Source of the DNA: Hirudinaria manillensis
Lineage: Eukaryota; Annelida; Clitellata; Hirudinida; Hirudinidae
Length of the DNA: 64,000 nt
Assembly (NCBI GenBank): GCA_034509925.1
Contig: CM067537.1
Location: forward strand, 3,766,001 to 3,830,000
Direction of reading: 5' to 3'
Shown: positions 1-25,660 of the stretch, piece by piece
How the letters are laid out: the number at the start of each line of letters is the position of its first letter
Numbering within the stretch: the first letter of the stretch is position 1
Made by a program: the position numbers and the translations under genes
The notes under the pieces: model-generated
Told to the model about the DNA's origin: nothing
What the model saw: the letters and a program-made list of their open reading frames with translations, nothing else
The model's database searches: none

Positions 1-625
1 TCAATTCTCCAGTTAATAAATGCTTCAAAGGTGGAACCATTTTCCTGCCAAGGTCACCCAAATCTTCTTTCTTCTGATCTAAATAGCTTCTAAATATACT
101 TTCGCTATCGGAAAACAAATCCACGTCGTTGTGCTCATCATCGCTTTGAAATCTTTTCCCTACGAATAAGTGATTCCGTTTCATTCCAAATGTTGGATTG
201 TCTTCGACAAGCCAAGGCGGGCACGGAATTGCGGACCTTTTTCCAACAAAAAGATGGGGACGTTTGGACATCCTCCTTGAAGGATAACAGTCATGAACGG
301 CATGCAAGGGAGCCGGGAATAGTCCATAATCTGAAGAAATAAATTGTCATTTTAACATTTCCATAACTACTCGAGATCAAATTAGTATCGGACTAAAAGT
401 TCTTTATGAAATATTTGCTCGATTTATTTACGATGTAAAATATAAATTACCGGTAACTAATCACTGAATTATAATTATATTACCTTGAGAAGTTTCTGGT
501 TGCAGTTCGAAGGGCTTTTCCATCAGCATTCGATCTTCTGCGTTCGCCCATGACACGTGTGTCCTGAATTTAGACATTCTGCTCGTTGCCACGGCAACGA
601 AGATAAATAACTTCAAGACCATCAT
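1..625 (-). CDS. Neuropeptide precursor with paired HLFV-amide peptides (3' incomplete)
   Basis: Two coding exons, 625-484 and 330-1, joined in frame (phase 1) across a GT-AG intron; the frame is still open at the window edge. The start MMVLKLFIFVAVATS looks like a short signal peptide, so the product should enter the secretory pathway. Exon 2 holds two near-identical units: KR-PHLFV-GKR and KR-NHLFV-GKR. Each is bounded by dibasic Lys-Arg and has a C-terminal Gly, which would give PHLFV-amide and NHLFV-amide. They are separated by an 18-residue spacer beginning SAIPCPPW. Two cysteines (HDCYPS and IPCPPW) could pair. An acidic tail (FQSDDEHNDVDLFSDSES) follows, as is usual for prohormones. 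A likely 5' UTR exon runs 756-626, with an acceptor at 757-758. The FV-amide ending recalls lophotrochozoan FVamide and PxFVamide peptides, but I cannot name the family. Confidence 0.75.
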
Positions 626-769
626 TTCCGCGATTCAGGTTCACTTCCTCTGCAGAAGATTCTGAACTTCCAGCCGAAGTGTCTCTGCTTATGTAGGTTT
701 TGAGAAGACCATTTGACGGATTCTTATTCAGTCCAAAAGCCATAAAATGTTTCCCTCTGCAATCAAACA

Positions 770-1529
770 ACAAATAAAGGTATCAAAATACCGCTTAAAC
801 GGTCTCCAGTCACATTACAATCTCTGTGAAGAAGTGGAGAATTAATAATGATGAGTAATAAAGTGGTCGTTATGGCCTTTTTATGTGTTGCTTGGACGTA
901 CAAGTACATTGTAGTACATTTAAGTAGTACATACTCCTTGGTCAAAATGAGGGGTCCCACAACAACGAATCCAGAATAAACCTCCGCTGTTCCATTTATG
1001 ATGACGATGACGAAGGCCATAAATAATATTCACAATAATATTAATATAAATAATATAAATTATATTAATAAACAAAAATGCATCTGCCAAATTCGTCAAA
1101 GCTTCAGAGAAAGCAAGTCTCATTCTGCAACAAGTAATCAAAGTAAACAAAGATTAACAAAGACAATTGAGTGATGCAATCAATATAAATTTTTGTTAAA
1201 AGATTTTTAATGCCTCTAGTACCTAAGAATGTACATTTAAACCATAACTCATCGCAGAAGAAAGCTTTGTCAAATAAGTCATTCCTAAAGTTGTAGTTCT
1301 TCAGTAGGTGTCGACCTCTGACTTAAATAATAAAATTATAAATAATACAAAATAATAAAATTACCAAATATTGAAAATTTCAAATTTTAACCTTCAGCAG
1401 AGGTAATTTAAGTCATTATTTCAGAAACAGTTTTAAATCTTCCGATGAATGTGACAAACATCTTTTTGAAGTTTGTTGATCTGACGAAATTACCCCATTA
1501 CCGCTCGATTGCACAATTTTCTTTAAGTC

Positions 1530-1582
<53 letters not shown>

Positions 1583-3553
1583 CTTTATCATCATCATTAT
1601 CATTATTACTGACCTTGTTAGAAATAAATAATAAAAATAAATAACAAATTTAAATAACATACACACTCGCATATTTTAATTTCGTAAAGCATGCAACTTC
1701 CTTGTTTTCAGACATTCTTCATTTATTCATTTATTTATTTATTTTTTTAGTACCAATAATAAGGTTTATAAATAATAACAATAATAATGATAAAGATTTT
1801 GTTTGCATTTTAAAGATGACACTGTGGTTAAGGCCTAACATTTTAAACCTAAATAATAACATTAATCGCCTTGTGTTATTAAATCATGTGTGAGACTCGT
1901 AACTTCTGCACTCTGACTCTCGAACTTGGGCCTCAGTACTTTCGAGAAATCTCATTGGTACCTCACTCGAATAATAGTAATAAAATAACGCCAAATAAAA
2001 ATCAAACCAGGGGTAATACTGCTTGTGTTAGGATACAGGCCTTTACTGGTATCTAGGTATGCAACTAATCCCTATTCCTAAGGTCGCTTTAAATGAACAA
2101 GTTATTTTAAAGCATCTTCATCAGCTTCAGCTTCGCTTGGGTTATAGTAATAATAACATCCTCCGAAACAGATCGCGTGCAACACACGTGTGGAGAAACT
2201 TCAATATTTATAATTACCTTGGCTGTCCGCAAGCATATTTTACATAATTTCATGCTCTGCTGCCATATTTAGATCCGTAGTTATCTATGCCAATGGAGAG
2301 AATTGAACATCCGAAGATAACACTTTTAAAAAGTTTCACTTACATTGAATGCGTGGAATAAACTGATTTAATGCAATGTCTTAACAAAAACTAATAATCC
2401 TGAATTCAGAGGGCCTCAATTTCTTAAATCAATACCAATTTTAGACTTGAATAAATTGGTTATTAGAATAAAAATATAAGAGGTAACTGATGAGTATATT
2501 TTAAACATTTCTTTTAGAACTCTATAGAAGTTTAAAAAACAATGGAAAACAATAACAAAGGAAATTTTAAAACTTCTTTGGACTGCAAAATCCAAGAAAA
2601 AATATTGAACTTAAATCGAAGTGTATTTAAAGATAATTCACAAACTCTAATATTGTTGTGGCTCTGGAAAAAAATTCATATTTTACTCAAAAAATCAAAA
2701 CGTTTCAGAGTTCATCGTTAGCAAAAATGTCTTAAAACAATTAAAATCAGCAGTTGGGAGTTTAAATGATATTCTTGGCAGGTAATCAAGCAGCACTTTG
2801 TTAAAAACAACATTCAAGTGCTCAAACAGAATTTTATCGGCTGTGTAGTGATAATTTGCAGAGTGTTGATTGATGGATTTGTTTCCCAACAGTCCATACG
2901 TAGAGAAGGAAAGGAATCCAATGTTAAGTCGAACCAAAACCATTGAATTCGCTTTTTATCCTCATTTGACGACCAGCAAGTAACGAAAGCGCTGCAATTT
3001 ACGTTTGAAGATTAGAGAGAAAATTATAATTTTAATAAGAAATGCAATGGTCAAAATCTTCACCGTAATCGAAACCATGTGACGAATAAAGCCTGTCAGA
3101 GATTCAATCTCAAGATTCCGTTTAATGGGCGATTGTAGTAATAACGGAGGAGAATGAGAAAGAGTGGATGATTGTTTTGATTTTTCAGATAAGCTTCCCA
3201 AATACAACGGCACAACATCAGCAGCTACTCCTTATAAATACTCCATTGCAAGCAAATAAGAGTTCATGTGAAAGATGTTAATCACTAACTTCACTGTCGG
3301 CTGTGAAGTTCAATAAAAAGTAACTTTTCCTACGTTGTAAGAAGATAACAAACCCGTGCGAATTTTAAAGACGTTGAACTTTTTTTTAACGAAAAGGTCG
3401 AAAGGTCGAAACACCGAAATTTTCTTAAACGGAAAAACATTTGTAAATGATTAACTTGAGGAATACTCTGGGATTATTTCTTTCGTCGAGCACATAAAAG
3501 GATTTTTACAACTGATGAAAATAAATTAATGTAGCGGGAGAAAGGAATCGACC
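770..3553. other. Gene-free stretch between neuropeptide gene and BK channel gene
   Basis: AT-rich DNA with only short open frames. Two minus-strand frames of about 82 codons (2695-2943 and 2962-3213) have no motif I recognise and no convincing splice context. The distal part may contain the BK 5' UTR and promoter; a TATAAATA-like string lies near 3231. Confidence 0.5.
1529..1582. repeat. (ATT)n microsatellite
   Basis: Near-perfect run of ATT triplets, with imperfect ATC/ATT units just beyond. Confidence 0.95.
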
Positions 3554-3565
3554 TGAAACAACTTA

Positions 3566-17739
<14,174 letters not shown>

Positions 17740-18561
17740 AATCGTTTTCATCACTGGAGATTGATTCGTAGTGGATTTATTACGTTCAATCTCAAGATTC
17801 TGCTGGAACAACAATGACTGCAGACGAGCATCTTGTTGACAGCATTCTCGAAGGCAGTTAACTTTTTCTGGTGATTCATGACTCGTGCTCGTCTGGAGAT
17901 TCGTTAAAAAATCGTTAAAATTAAGTGATGCAACGCGTGTTAGGTCGTGTAATGATCGTTAAATCCTTTGTTTGAATTGGTAAATAATAAGTAATAAGTT
18001 TGTAAGACGCGAGGCCAACTTATATTCGATCGAGGCAGATATAAACGCGAGGAGGAGTGAAGAGTTGTTTTGCATTGTTTTCGTTTCGGTAATAGTTGCG
18101 TCTCGTGATGGATTTCTCATGAAGATTTCCATCTGCTGGGTTAAGGAAGCAAACATGTAGGTCATGTGCCTGACAGCTACGTCACGGTCCTTAACCAAAC
18201 AAACGAACAAATTCCAGAGAGAATTATGCCTCACGAAGTTGTGTTAAATTTCTTAATTTAAAGTAAGGATTAAATCAAAATATTTTTCAACCCCGAGGGG
18301 AGATAACTCTGTTATTATCTTGAGTTGCTCTGAGCGTTGCTGTTCCCATAAGCCACTGAATTGGTACTTAAGGTAGTTTTAGGCATGGAGCCGAAGTGGA
18401 TTTCTAAATATTTTTTAGTGCAAACCTAAGTTGCAATGTCGTGATGCTTAACACAGCGAAAGAAAAGCGTAGAATGAAATTCAAGAATTTGCGCAGAAAT
18501 ATGTAATTATCCGAGAATCGCATATGAACTCAACGTTTGAATTATTTATTTATTTAATTAT
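17740..18561. other. Convergent 3' region of BK and mTERF genes
   Basis: No open frame with family features. This holds the BK 3' UTR (plus strand) and, at 18545-18556, TTTATT motifs that read as AATAAA poly(A) signals for the minus-strand mTERF gene within about 15 bp of its stop. Confidence 0.6.
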
Positions 18562-19626
18562 TTAGTCAGTCCGGGAGGTGCGGTCGGGTATGTCAGAGCC
18601 GCTGTGGTAGTCATCATCGACATCGTCTTCATCACAGTCGTCATCATCTTCATCATAGAGTTTACCATCCTGAACGCCACAAAAGTCTGAAATATTTTGT
18701 TCCTTTTCATAATCAAACAACTCTCTAAAAGTCTGGTATTCTTCCAAAGTTGACAGTGCAACTTCCCGAGCAAACTTTTTGTCATTCGACTTGAAGATAT
18801 CCTTATAGTCTGGATTTCCTCCTTCGATCAAAGTATTTACTTTCTCCATTGGATTGGCTGTTTTGTATCGTCCCAATCTCTCGAGGAATTTGTGTCTGGC
18901 AACAATTTCCTTGAGGGGGAGCTGCAGCAACTCCGATCTTGGGATGTAGCTTGCACCGATGCCCATCTCATCATAGGCGTAGCGAATCTTTAATGATATG
19001 TGATACAGTTGATCTGTGAGCATGTTTGGGCTTTTGACCATGGCAGTCCTGGCTTCTGATTTCGTAAAATAACTTTTGAGCTTTCTGTAAACATGTTTGA
19101 CTTTAGCAGCTTCAGCTGAAATCATATGTGGATTCTTCTGTAGCATGGCATGAATATCTTTTTGAACTATTCCCAAAGATTTGAGTTCCCCAATAACTCC
19201 ATAAATTTTATCAAAATTTCCAACGCTTACTAGATCGGGATTCTTTTCGAGCAATTCCATAGCTTGATTTAGAGTAAGTCCCAAAGACTTGACTTGAGCT
19301 ATAACTTCGTCGAAATGGGAAGCAGTTACCTTGTACAGCTTGGGGCTTCTACTCAGATGCCCTATTATCCTCTTGTCGCTAAGGTTGTGCTTGCGCAACA
19401 ACCTTACAATTTCGGCGTTATTTTCTCTGTCATAATATGACCCTCTAGTCAGTTTGGATATCTCTTCGACAAGAGACTGAACAGATAATTTTTTTACTGG
19501 CATGCTGCAGTAAGACCTTGAGCAGGACAGATTCGTTTCGAGGCATTTTTCTCTTAAAAAGTTGCAATTTGTTATCGACTTTCTCAAAAACCTAGCTATA
19601 TTCATCGTCAATACTCGAACGCGCAC
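18562..19626 (-). CDS. mTERF-family protein, MTERF4-like
   Basis: Single exon of 354 residues. The N terminus (basic and hydrophobic, MNIARFLRKSITNC from the second Met) looks like a mitochondrial presequence; starting at the second Met would drop seven residues. The body consists of degenerate 30-residue alpha-helical mTERF repeats, recognisable by recurring Leu-Pro/Asn-Pro turns such as LLEKNPDLVS, MLQKNPHMIS and MVKSPNMLT, with helices spaced by LKSLG motifs. The C terminus is an acidic tail (EDDDDCDEDDVDDD). Family knowledge: mTERF proteins bind mitochondrial nucleic acid; MTERF4 works with NSUN4 in mitoribosome assembly and also ends in an acidic tail, which is why I favour it over MTERF1-3. 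That subfamily choice is an inference. The gene is intronless although its neighbours are intron-rich. Confidence 0.85.
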   Translation of the reverse strand: MRVRVLTMNIARFLRKSITNCNFLREKCLETNLSCSRSYCSMPVKKLSVQSLVEEISKLTRGSYYDRENNAEIVRLLRKHNLSDKRIIGHLSRSPKLYKVTASHFDEVIAQVKSLGLTLNQAMELLEKNPDLVSVGNFDKIYGVIGELKSLGIVQKDIHAMLQKNPHMISAEAAKVKHVYRKLKSYFTKSEARTAMVKSPNMLTDQLYHISLKIRYAYDEMGIGASYIPRSELLQLPLKEIVARHKFLERLGRYKTANPMEKVNTLIEGGNPDYKDIFKSNDKKFAREVALSTLEEYQTFRELFDYEKEQNISDFCGVQDGKLYDEDDDDCDEDDVDDDYHSGSDIPDRTSRTD

Positions 19627-19708
19627 GTTAAATTATCGCTCACAAACACAAAAATCATCAGTGGTTGACCTTAGATTTATTTAAGTTTCAAACTTAAGTT
19701 TGTAAATA

Positions 19709-22018
19709 TTAAACAATCACCGAAACTCTGAAGTCAATTTTTATGCAAAAAATAATTCCATAAATGATTATCAATCCAAAAGCAGTGACCGTGATGGTAA
19801 TCAGTATTGCGGATACAATAGGTAGGGAGTCGTCTGAAAGATGGTTGAATAACAATTGTAATTAAGATTAAATTTAAATTGTGAAAAATGATTGCTAACC
19901 AACAAAAATATCCGCTGAGACGCTTTGATTGAAAAGTTTTCCACTGATTGAGTTGTGTGCCGTGCAGTTATATTTGCCAGACTTTTGGATGGTTATGGAT
20001 TGGCCATATACAGTATCGGTTTCTCCAGACCTCCAAACATATAAACTGGAAGGATTTGAATTTGCAACACAAATGACTTCATCTCCAGGCTTAATGTACT
20101 TTGAAGTTGGAAGAATTATCTTTACATCTCTTGGAGGATCTAATTGTGTAGTGTTTTGAGAATTTTTAGTGATTTGGGGATATTTATACACACAAAAAAA
20201 ACTTAAGAGATAATTCAATTCAAACTAACAGAACACTGAAATCGGATTGGTTTCGCAAGTGGCCTCGAATTCTAGTGGAAGTTGAAAGCGTTTCATCGTG
20301 GCGGAACACTTTTGACTCGGGAGAATTGGGTGGAGTTCGTTGACAAGTTCAATAATCTTCTTTTCCATTTTATTCACGGCCAAATTTGGAGGTTCGAAAT
20401 GCGTCATGAAGTCTTCAACTTCGTTGTTCCAACTTAATTGGGGCATGTTGGAAGATGTCGTGTCATTGTACCTTAGGAGAAGTGGACAAGTTGACAAATA
20501 AATAATTTAATTAAATTTAATTAAGTGAAATAAATAAATAATAAAAAGTGAGGACTGATATTAAAGACATTGAAACAATAATTGGCCCATAGTTTTTGTT
20601 GTGTCTTATCGCTTAAAAGGTTGTGAACTAGTTTGGGTAATAAAAATAATATAATTTGACACTCCTTCACACATTTGTTTTACAAAACCATAGTAAAGAA
20701 AAAATAAAATTTGCAAAATATCTCGTAGACTGTCACCAACTCTAAAGAACAGCTCAACTTGATGATATCTTCATGACTTGCTATCTTCTCAAATGGCTGT
20801 GAACTGGAGCATTTCACACTCTTTCCTGTCAATCAACCAACCAATCTATTCATTCATCCATCCATCGATTGAAACGACAAGCTCTTCATAGCATTGCGGT
20901 TCCTCACTCAGCACTGAATATATAGGGACTAAGTTGGTGGGACTAATTGGTTGCCTAAGTCTACCCTACACATGCCTAAGCAAGTCATTTTATTTATTTA
21001 CAATATAAGCCTATAACATACATTCCTATGCCTTATATTTTATTCAAAATATATGCATACGTAAAAAATTACTGTCTACATCTCGCCTGGATAGTTGACC
21101 TATAACATCTGGAAAAAATCGAAATGAAAAAGTACTTATCACTATGACGCGACAAGATCTACAGACCGATAATGATAAGGTTCGCAACTGCCATCCTCGG
21201 CATGGTCGGGCTGTCCGAGCACGAGTACTGGCCTGCATCCGAGAAGGTGATGTTGACGATCATCAGGTGGCACGAACCATGATCAGTCACGTTCACCAGG
21301 AACTTGTCCCTCAAGTCGTAACTGATGAGACTATAAATTGGTCATAAGTCAGGGGTCATATTAAACCATGTTACTAAACAACGTATTAATAATTATTATT
21401 ATCAAACATATTAATAACCAAGGCAAAGGTGATTGAAAATCTAAACTCTTAGTTTAGTCTAAACTCAGCCGGACAGGACAATTTATGCCCTGAGGGCTCC
21501 TACGGCTGAAACTTGAGTTTAGTCTCGGGCTAGACAAGCACTTGTTGGATATTTAAATAAATGAATTTAAAATATTTGTTTCTTGATACTGTTGTTATTA
21601 CTGTCGGTCCAAAGCTTTCGCGATAAGAAACAGTTTTATCTGCTGGTGGCAATGAATCAGTACTACTAATGTTTTTGTTAATGTAAGCATTGGTTTGCTA
21701 CAAGACCAAGACATTTGTGTTGGCGAAGGGAACAAACCTTTAACTAACTTTAAATAACAAATAGTCACCATTAATACTTAAAGCATAATTATTCACGGAT
21801 AAACCATAAACAATATTGTTAATAATAAGTGGTGTAATAAGTAATTAAAAAAGCGTTTATTATCGCATCCCACTTGCATCCTGTACCGTCAACAATCTTC
21901 TTCTCAAAAACGTGCCAACTCCAGTAAGGATTGTCTTTTTGTGTGCTGCACTCAAGAGTCACGTTTGTGCCTGTCATGACCACCGCCGTCTTTGGTCCGT
22001 TCAGACGCGACCAAACAC
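19709..22018 (-). CDS. Immunoglobulin-superfamily single-pass membrane protein (5' end unresolved)
   Basis: Exons found: 22018-21874, 21330-21163, 20471-20230, 20139-19900 and 19833-19709, phases consistent. The first two form a V-type Ig domain: Cys in VTLECST, Trp in YWSWHV, and the hallmark DAGQYSC. The third encodes a degenerate middle domain ending FEATCETNPISVFYPPRD, a typical Ig-to-Ig junction. The fourth is a C2-type domain with VICVANS, a Trp (YVWRS) and GKYNCTAHN. The last exon encodes one membrane helix (about VSAILITITVTAFGLIIIYG) and a cytoplasmic tail of roughly a dozen residues with no signalling motif. The signal-peptide exon was not found; a candidate segment near 22175-22225 ends in GTAAGT but lacks a hydrophobic start. 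The donor at 21873 (GTGGGA) is weak but is the only one in phase. Likely a cell-surface recognition or adhesion protein; family not recognised. Confidence 0.72.
21459..21522. repeat. Imperfect inverted repeat, possible LINE 3' end fragment
   Basis: CTAAACTCAGCCGG is mirrored by CGGCTGAAACTTGAGTTTAG, with GCCCTGAGGGC between. The TGCCCTGAGGGCTCCTACGG string resembles LINE 3' tails. It lies in an intron of the Ig gene. Confidence 0.35.
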
Positions 22019-22518
22019 CTTCACACACATAGATGGACGAAGGGACGATTGGATGAATGAACGGATGGACGGATGAATGAACTTATGAGTAAATGATTAA
22101 GCGATAACCTTTCCAATAAATTCAATTAATGATTCCTTAGGGAATAAAAAGCTAGAGAAATACCAGCCGCACTTACATCTCCACTGTAACAGCATGAGAA
22201 TTGTTGAGACAAAACATGTTATAAAATTTCCCATTCAAGTTTGGATGTTGTTGAGTGTTGCATTCATTTGTAAACAATATGTTGGGCCGATGACGTCACG
22301 GGATTAACTTTAGAAGCGATTGACCATTATTTTATCAACTTTTTAAAGCATTATTGTTATTATTATTGTTGTTATTATCGTTATCATTAATATATAATTG
22401 TAATAAATAAACTGATATAAATACAAATAAAAATTTATCGAGTTCCAAAATCCTTCATTGAAAACAAAAGCAGCTCAACAACAAGAAAAGCAGCAAAAAA
22501 ATGCGTAGAAACTCAAAA

Positions 22519-24786
22519 TCAAACTGAATAACGAAAGAGCTGGGCCTTGTTTTGAAGCGAGAAGGTGGTGAGATTGAGTATAGTTCCATTCTTTGGCTTC
22601 CTCTGAGCGTCGAAGTTGTTTTCGACTGTCAAAGTGTAGGGTGCGTTGATGGGGCAGACCAAGTGCTCGATGAAACTGCCGTCTGCCGTGAAGCGACTGA
22701 CGCGTCTGTTGCCGGAGTCGGCCACGTAAACGTTGCTCCTTTCGTCGACGCAGACGCCTTTTGGCCACTGGAAGGATGCATCGTCTCCCGCTCCTCTCTG
22801 TCCGAACGTGAAACACGGAGTTGCTTGTCTCGGATCGAACGCCACGATCCTGTGATTTCCCGAATCGCTGACGAAGAGACAATCGAGTCTCGAGTCCCAA
22901 GCGAAGAATTCCGCCATGCAAAACTGATCGGCATCGTTGCCGTAGGAGCCAAACTGTCGAACCGAGGTGCCCGTCTGAGGATCGCAGATCTTCACTGACG
23001 AAGTAGATCGGTCGAGAACTGCCAGTTGTTCTGAATGCGAGCAGTCGTTGATGACGGCGACACTGCAAATCCAACCGAAGCCACCAGACGGCCAAGTCGC
23101 CCTCTTGTCACCGGTAACTGCATCGTACAGAAGAACGGTTCTGCTCCTACGGTCAGACACGTAGAGAATACCAGAAGCGTCAGAGTATGAGAGCCCGAAC
23201 GGTTTGATGCCAGAAATTCTTCTCGAGGTTGTCCAACTGGCATCGAAGAGCAAAACGCAACTGCTTCCGTGATCGGCAACTGCAAGGCATTTGTTCGGCA
23301 GGCCTGAAATGGCCGAAGGAAGGTAAAAGGATTCCTCGGAGATTCGAACCAATTTTGCCGAACCTGAGTTCTCTGGAGTTTCTCTGTACTTTTTCAACCG
23401 TTCCTTCATTTCATCTTCAGTGAAGGCAACTTTTTTTGCTTCCTTTTCACGTTTTCCATCCTCGGCTGTGCTTCTACTGTTGTTGCTGTAGCTTTTGTTG
23501 CTTGCAAAAGTCCTTTGAGAAGCGAAATTTTCAAACTTTGGAGTTTCATCGATGACGAGCAGGCCGTTTTGAGTTTTGAATGAAAAGTTGCAGAAATTTT
23601 CTGGGGCCGATTTGTATCTGGAACTTTGTTGTGTTTTGTTGCGCGGCGTAGATGGACCGACGTCGGAAAAGGACGAAGGTACGCCTCCACTGCTGCTGTC
23701 AAAGCTGGAAGAATTTTGTCTCTTCTCGAAGGAGGATCTCGAACTCGATGGAAAGCTGGAAGCTGAGAACCTGTGACTCGAATCGTGACTCGTTGAATCG
23801 AAAACATCCGAGTAGCGATGGCTCGGCTCTCGTTTGATCCTGTCTCTGAGACTGAAACATCTCCTTGTCGTTGAAACAAAGCTCTTGTTTTGATCCAAAA
23901 CAGAATACGATCGAGAGCCCAGCAAACCTGCTCTTCTCGTGGAAGGCATTTCAAAATTGCAGGATCCTTGAGTCTCACTTCCAAGTCTTTCTCCGGGTTC
24001 TGCTTCGAGGTTTGCGCTCAAAGTAATCTTAGGAGAATTATTCGAACGGGTATTCGTTATGTCGTCGCTGTATTCGGACGTGGGTCTGAGATTCGACTTT
24101 AAATTCCTGTTGCTCCTACGAAATCGATTCCTTTCGAATATTTCCTCCTGGTCTGCTATTAAAGGAGCCGTCTGGTCTTTTTGAGTGCTCGCGTCATCGA
24201 GAGTATCAATGACGGGCTCATCAGAGTTCTCGTCGGAGACGTGATGATGTAACCTCGCGTTAGGGTACGAATGTCTATTGATGGCGTCACGAACGTCTTC
24301 CTCGCTCTCCTCTAAAAGCAGGTTGTTGCCGCTTTGAGTCGCTCTGGAGAAGCGACTACTGCCGCCGCTGTTGCTACTGCTCCTGTTGTCCCCGATGTTT
24401 CCGGTCGTGCGTCGTCTGTACTTCACCTGGAGGAGTCTCGACAACTCGTCGATGGCCGATTCTCTAACGTTGTCGACGGACTGAGCCCTGGGAAGCCCCG
24501 ACGGCCCCTGAACGGGGAGAGCGACGAGGGTGGTGCAGGTGGGGCAGACGAAGTAGCCCCCACTCCTGCGAGAGGAGGTGGCCGTTGTTCTGTGGCGGGA
24601 AAATGAACCGAGATTGGCAGACATCAAGTGAAGTTGTTCGATGCACTCGAGGCAGAAACTGTGACCGCATGGAAGCAATCGAGGATCTCGGAACGTTTGC
24701 AGGCATTGGAAGCACTTCATGCGCAACAACAACGATTCGCGCACTGCTTCAACGTCGTCGTTGCTCCTGCTGTTGTCATCGTCCAT
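22519..24786 (-). CDS. RING finger plus NHL-repeat protein (TRIM-NHL-like E3 ubiquitin ligase)
   Basis: Single coding exon, 755 residues, with a likely 5' UTR splice acceptor near 24834. Residues 25-84 form a C3HC4 RING: C25-x2-C28, C40-x-H42, C45-x2-C48 and C81-P-x-C84, with a long loop before the last pair. Residues about 130-470 are Ser/Arg-rich and look disordered. Residues about 480-755 form an NHL beta-propeller: repeated signatures include LAVADHG, GILYVSDRRSRTVLLYD, LFVSDSGNHRIVAFD and VYVADSGNRRVSRF, plus WPKGVCVD. No B-box or coiled coil was found, so it is closer in layout to malin-type RING-NHL proteins than to classical TRIM-NHL such as TRIM32 or TRIM71. Family knowledge: the RING recruits an E2, and NHL propellers bind protein or RNA. 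The 3' end faces the Ig gene, which is on the same strand downstream. Confidence 0.88.
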   Translation of the reverse strand: MDDDNSRSNDDVEAVRESLLLRMKCFQCLQTFRDPRLLPCGHSFCLECIEQLHLMSANLGSFSRHRTTATSSRRSGGYFVCPTCTTLVALPVQGPSGLPRAQSVDNVRESAIDELSRLLQVKYRRRTTGNIGDNRSSSNSGGSSRFSRATQSGNNLLLEESEEDVRDAINRHSYPNARLHHHVSDENSDEPVIDTLDDASTQKDQTAPLIADQEEIFERNRFRRSNRNLKSNLRPTSEYSDDITNTRSNNSPKITLSANLEAEPGERLGSETQGSCNFEMPSTRRAGLLGSRSYSVLDQNKSFVSTTRRCFSLRDRIKREPSHRYSDVFDSTSHDSSHRFSASSFPSSSRSSFEKRQNSSSFDSSSGGVPSSFSDVGPSTPRNKTQQSSRYKSAPENFCNFSFKTQNGLLVIDETPKFENFASQRTFASNKSYSNNSRSTAEDGKREKEAKKVAFTEDEMKERLKKYRETPENSGSAKLVRISEESFYLPSAISGLPNKCLAVADHGSSCVLLFDASWTTSRRISGIKPFGLSYSDASGILYVSDRRSRTVLLYDAVTGDKRATWPSGGFGWICSVAVINDCSHSEQLAVLDRSTSSVKICDPQTGTSVRQFGSYGNDADQFCMAEFFAWDSRLDCLFVSDSGNHRIVAFDPRQATPCFTFGQRGAGDDASFQWPKGVCVDERSNVYVADSGNRRVSRFTADGSFIEHLVCPINAPYTLTVENNFDAQRKPKNGTILNLTTFSLQNKAQLFRYSV

Positions 24787-25517
24787 CGTTGAACTTTTTG
24801 TTGTCGAACTTCTCGCTGTTGTTGTTGTTTTTGCTGAAATTAAGAAGTTTAAATGATTGATTTAGTCGAGAGGTCAAAGATTATAATTGTTGATTAGAGA
24901 TTTAAATGACTGGCCAATAAATATTGTCCATTTTAATGACGACTTGTAATTTTCACACAATTTGATAGTTAATTGAAATATTAGCAAATAAATTAAATAA
25001 CTGAACAGTAATACCAACAGTTTAATTAACATATTATGATATTATCTTGCTAATAATCAGTCGATGATTCTTGAAGCCGTGCGGACAAACATTGGCATAT
25101 AAAGAGCAAACAATGGGGAGTCCATTAATGGTTAATTGTTTATTAAATTCTAAAATATTCTACCATCTCCTACACACAAACACAGACACGAACACATACA
25201 AAGAGGCAAACACAGACATTCCCACTCCTATTGAGGACCGTCACGTACAAGGCTTCTTGTTTACTTATAAATCCTCACGTTCATCTACATTAAACAAACA
25301 TACATATCTTCAGGCACATATATGAGACATATATGTATAAATCATTCTTTCTTTTCTATTATATATTGTATATATATAGACATGCATATGTGACCACATA
25401 TATTATATGTTGTACATGTATATATAGTCAAAAAAATATAGGACCGGATGCGGTCCATCACCGAGAGAATAAAGGGGCCAATCCTCTCAAAATTCTCGCC
25501 AGAATCCCTCTCAAGTT

Positions 25518-25660
25518 TCAAACAATACAATCACATACACATCAAACAATACAATGACATACATATCAAACAATACAATCACATACATATCAAACAATAC
25601 AATCACATACACATCAAACAATACAATGACATACTTATTAAACGATACAATCACATATGA
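25518..25660. repeat. 24-bp minisatellite
   Basis: About six copies of a unit close to ATCAAACAATACAATCACAT plus ACAC/ATAC. Confidence 0.93.

Noticed and set aside
22475-24715. Several open frames of 60-206 codons on both strands
   Set aside because: Shadows of the RING-NHL coding frame, whose RING and NHL motifs identify the true frame.
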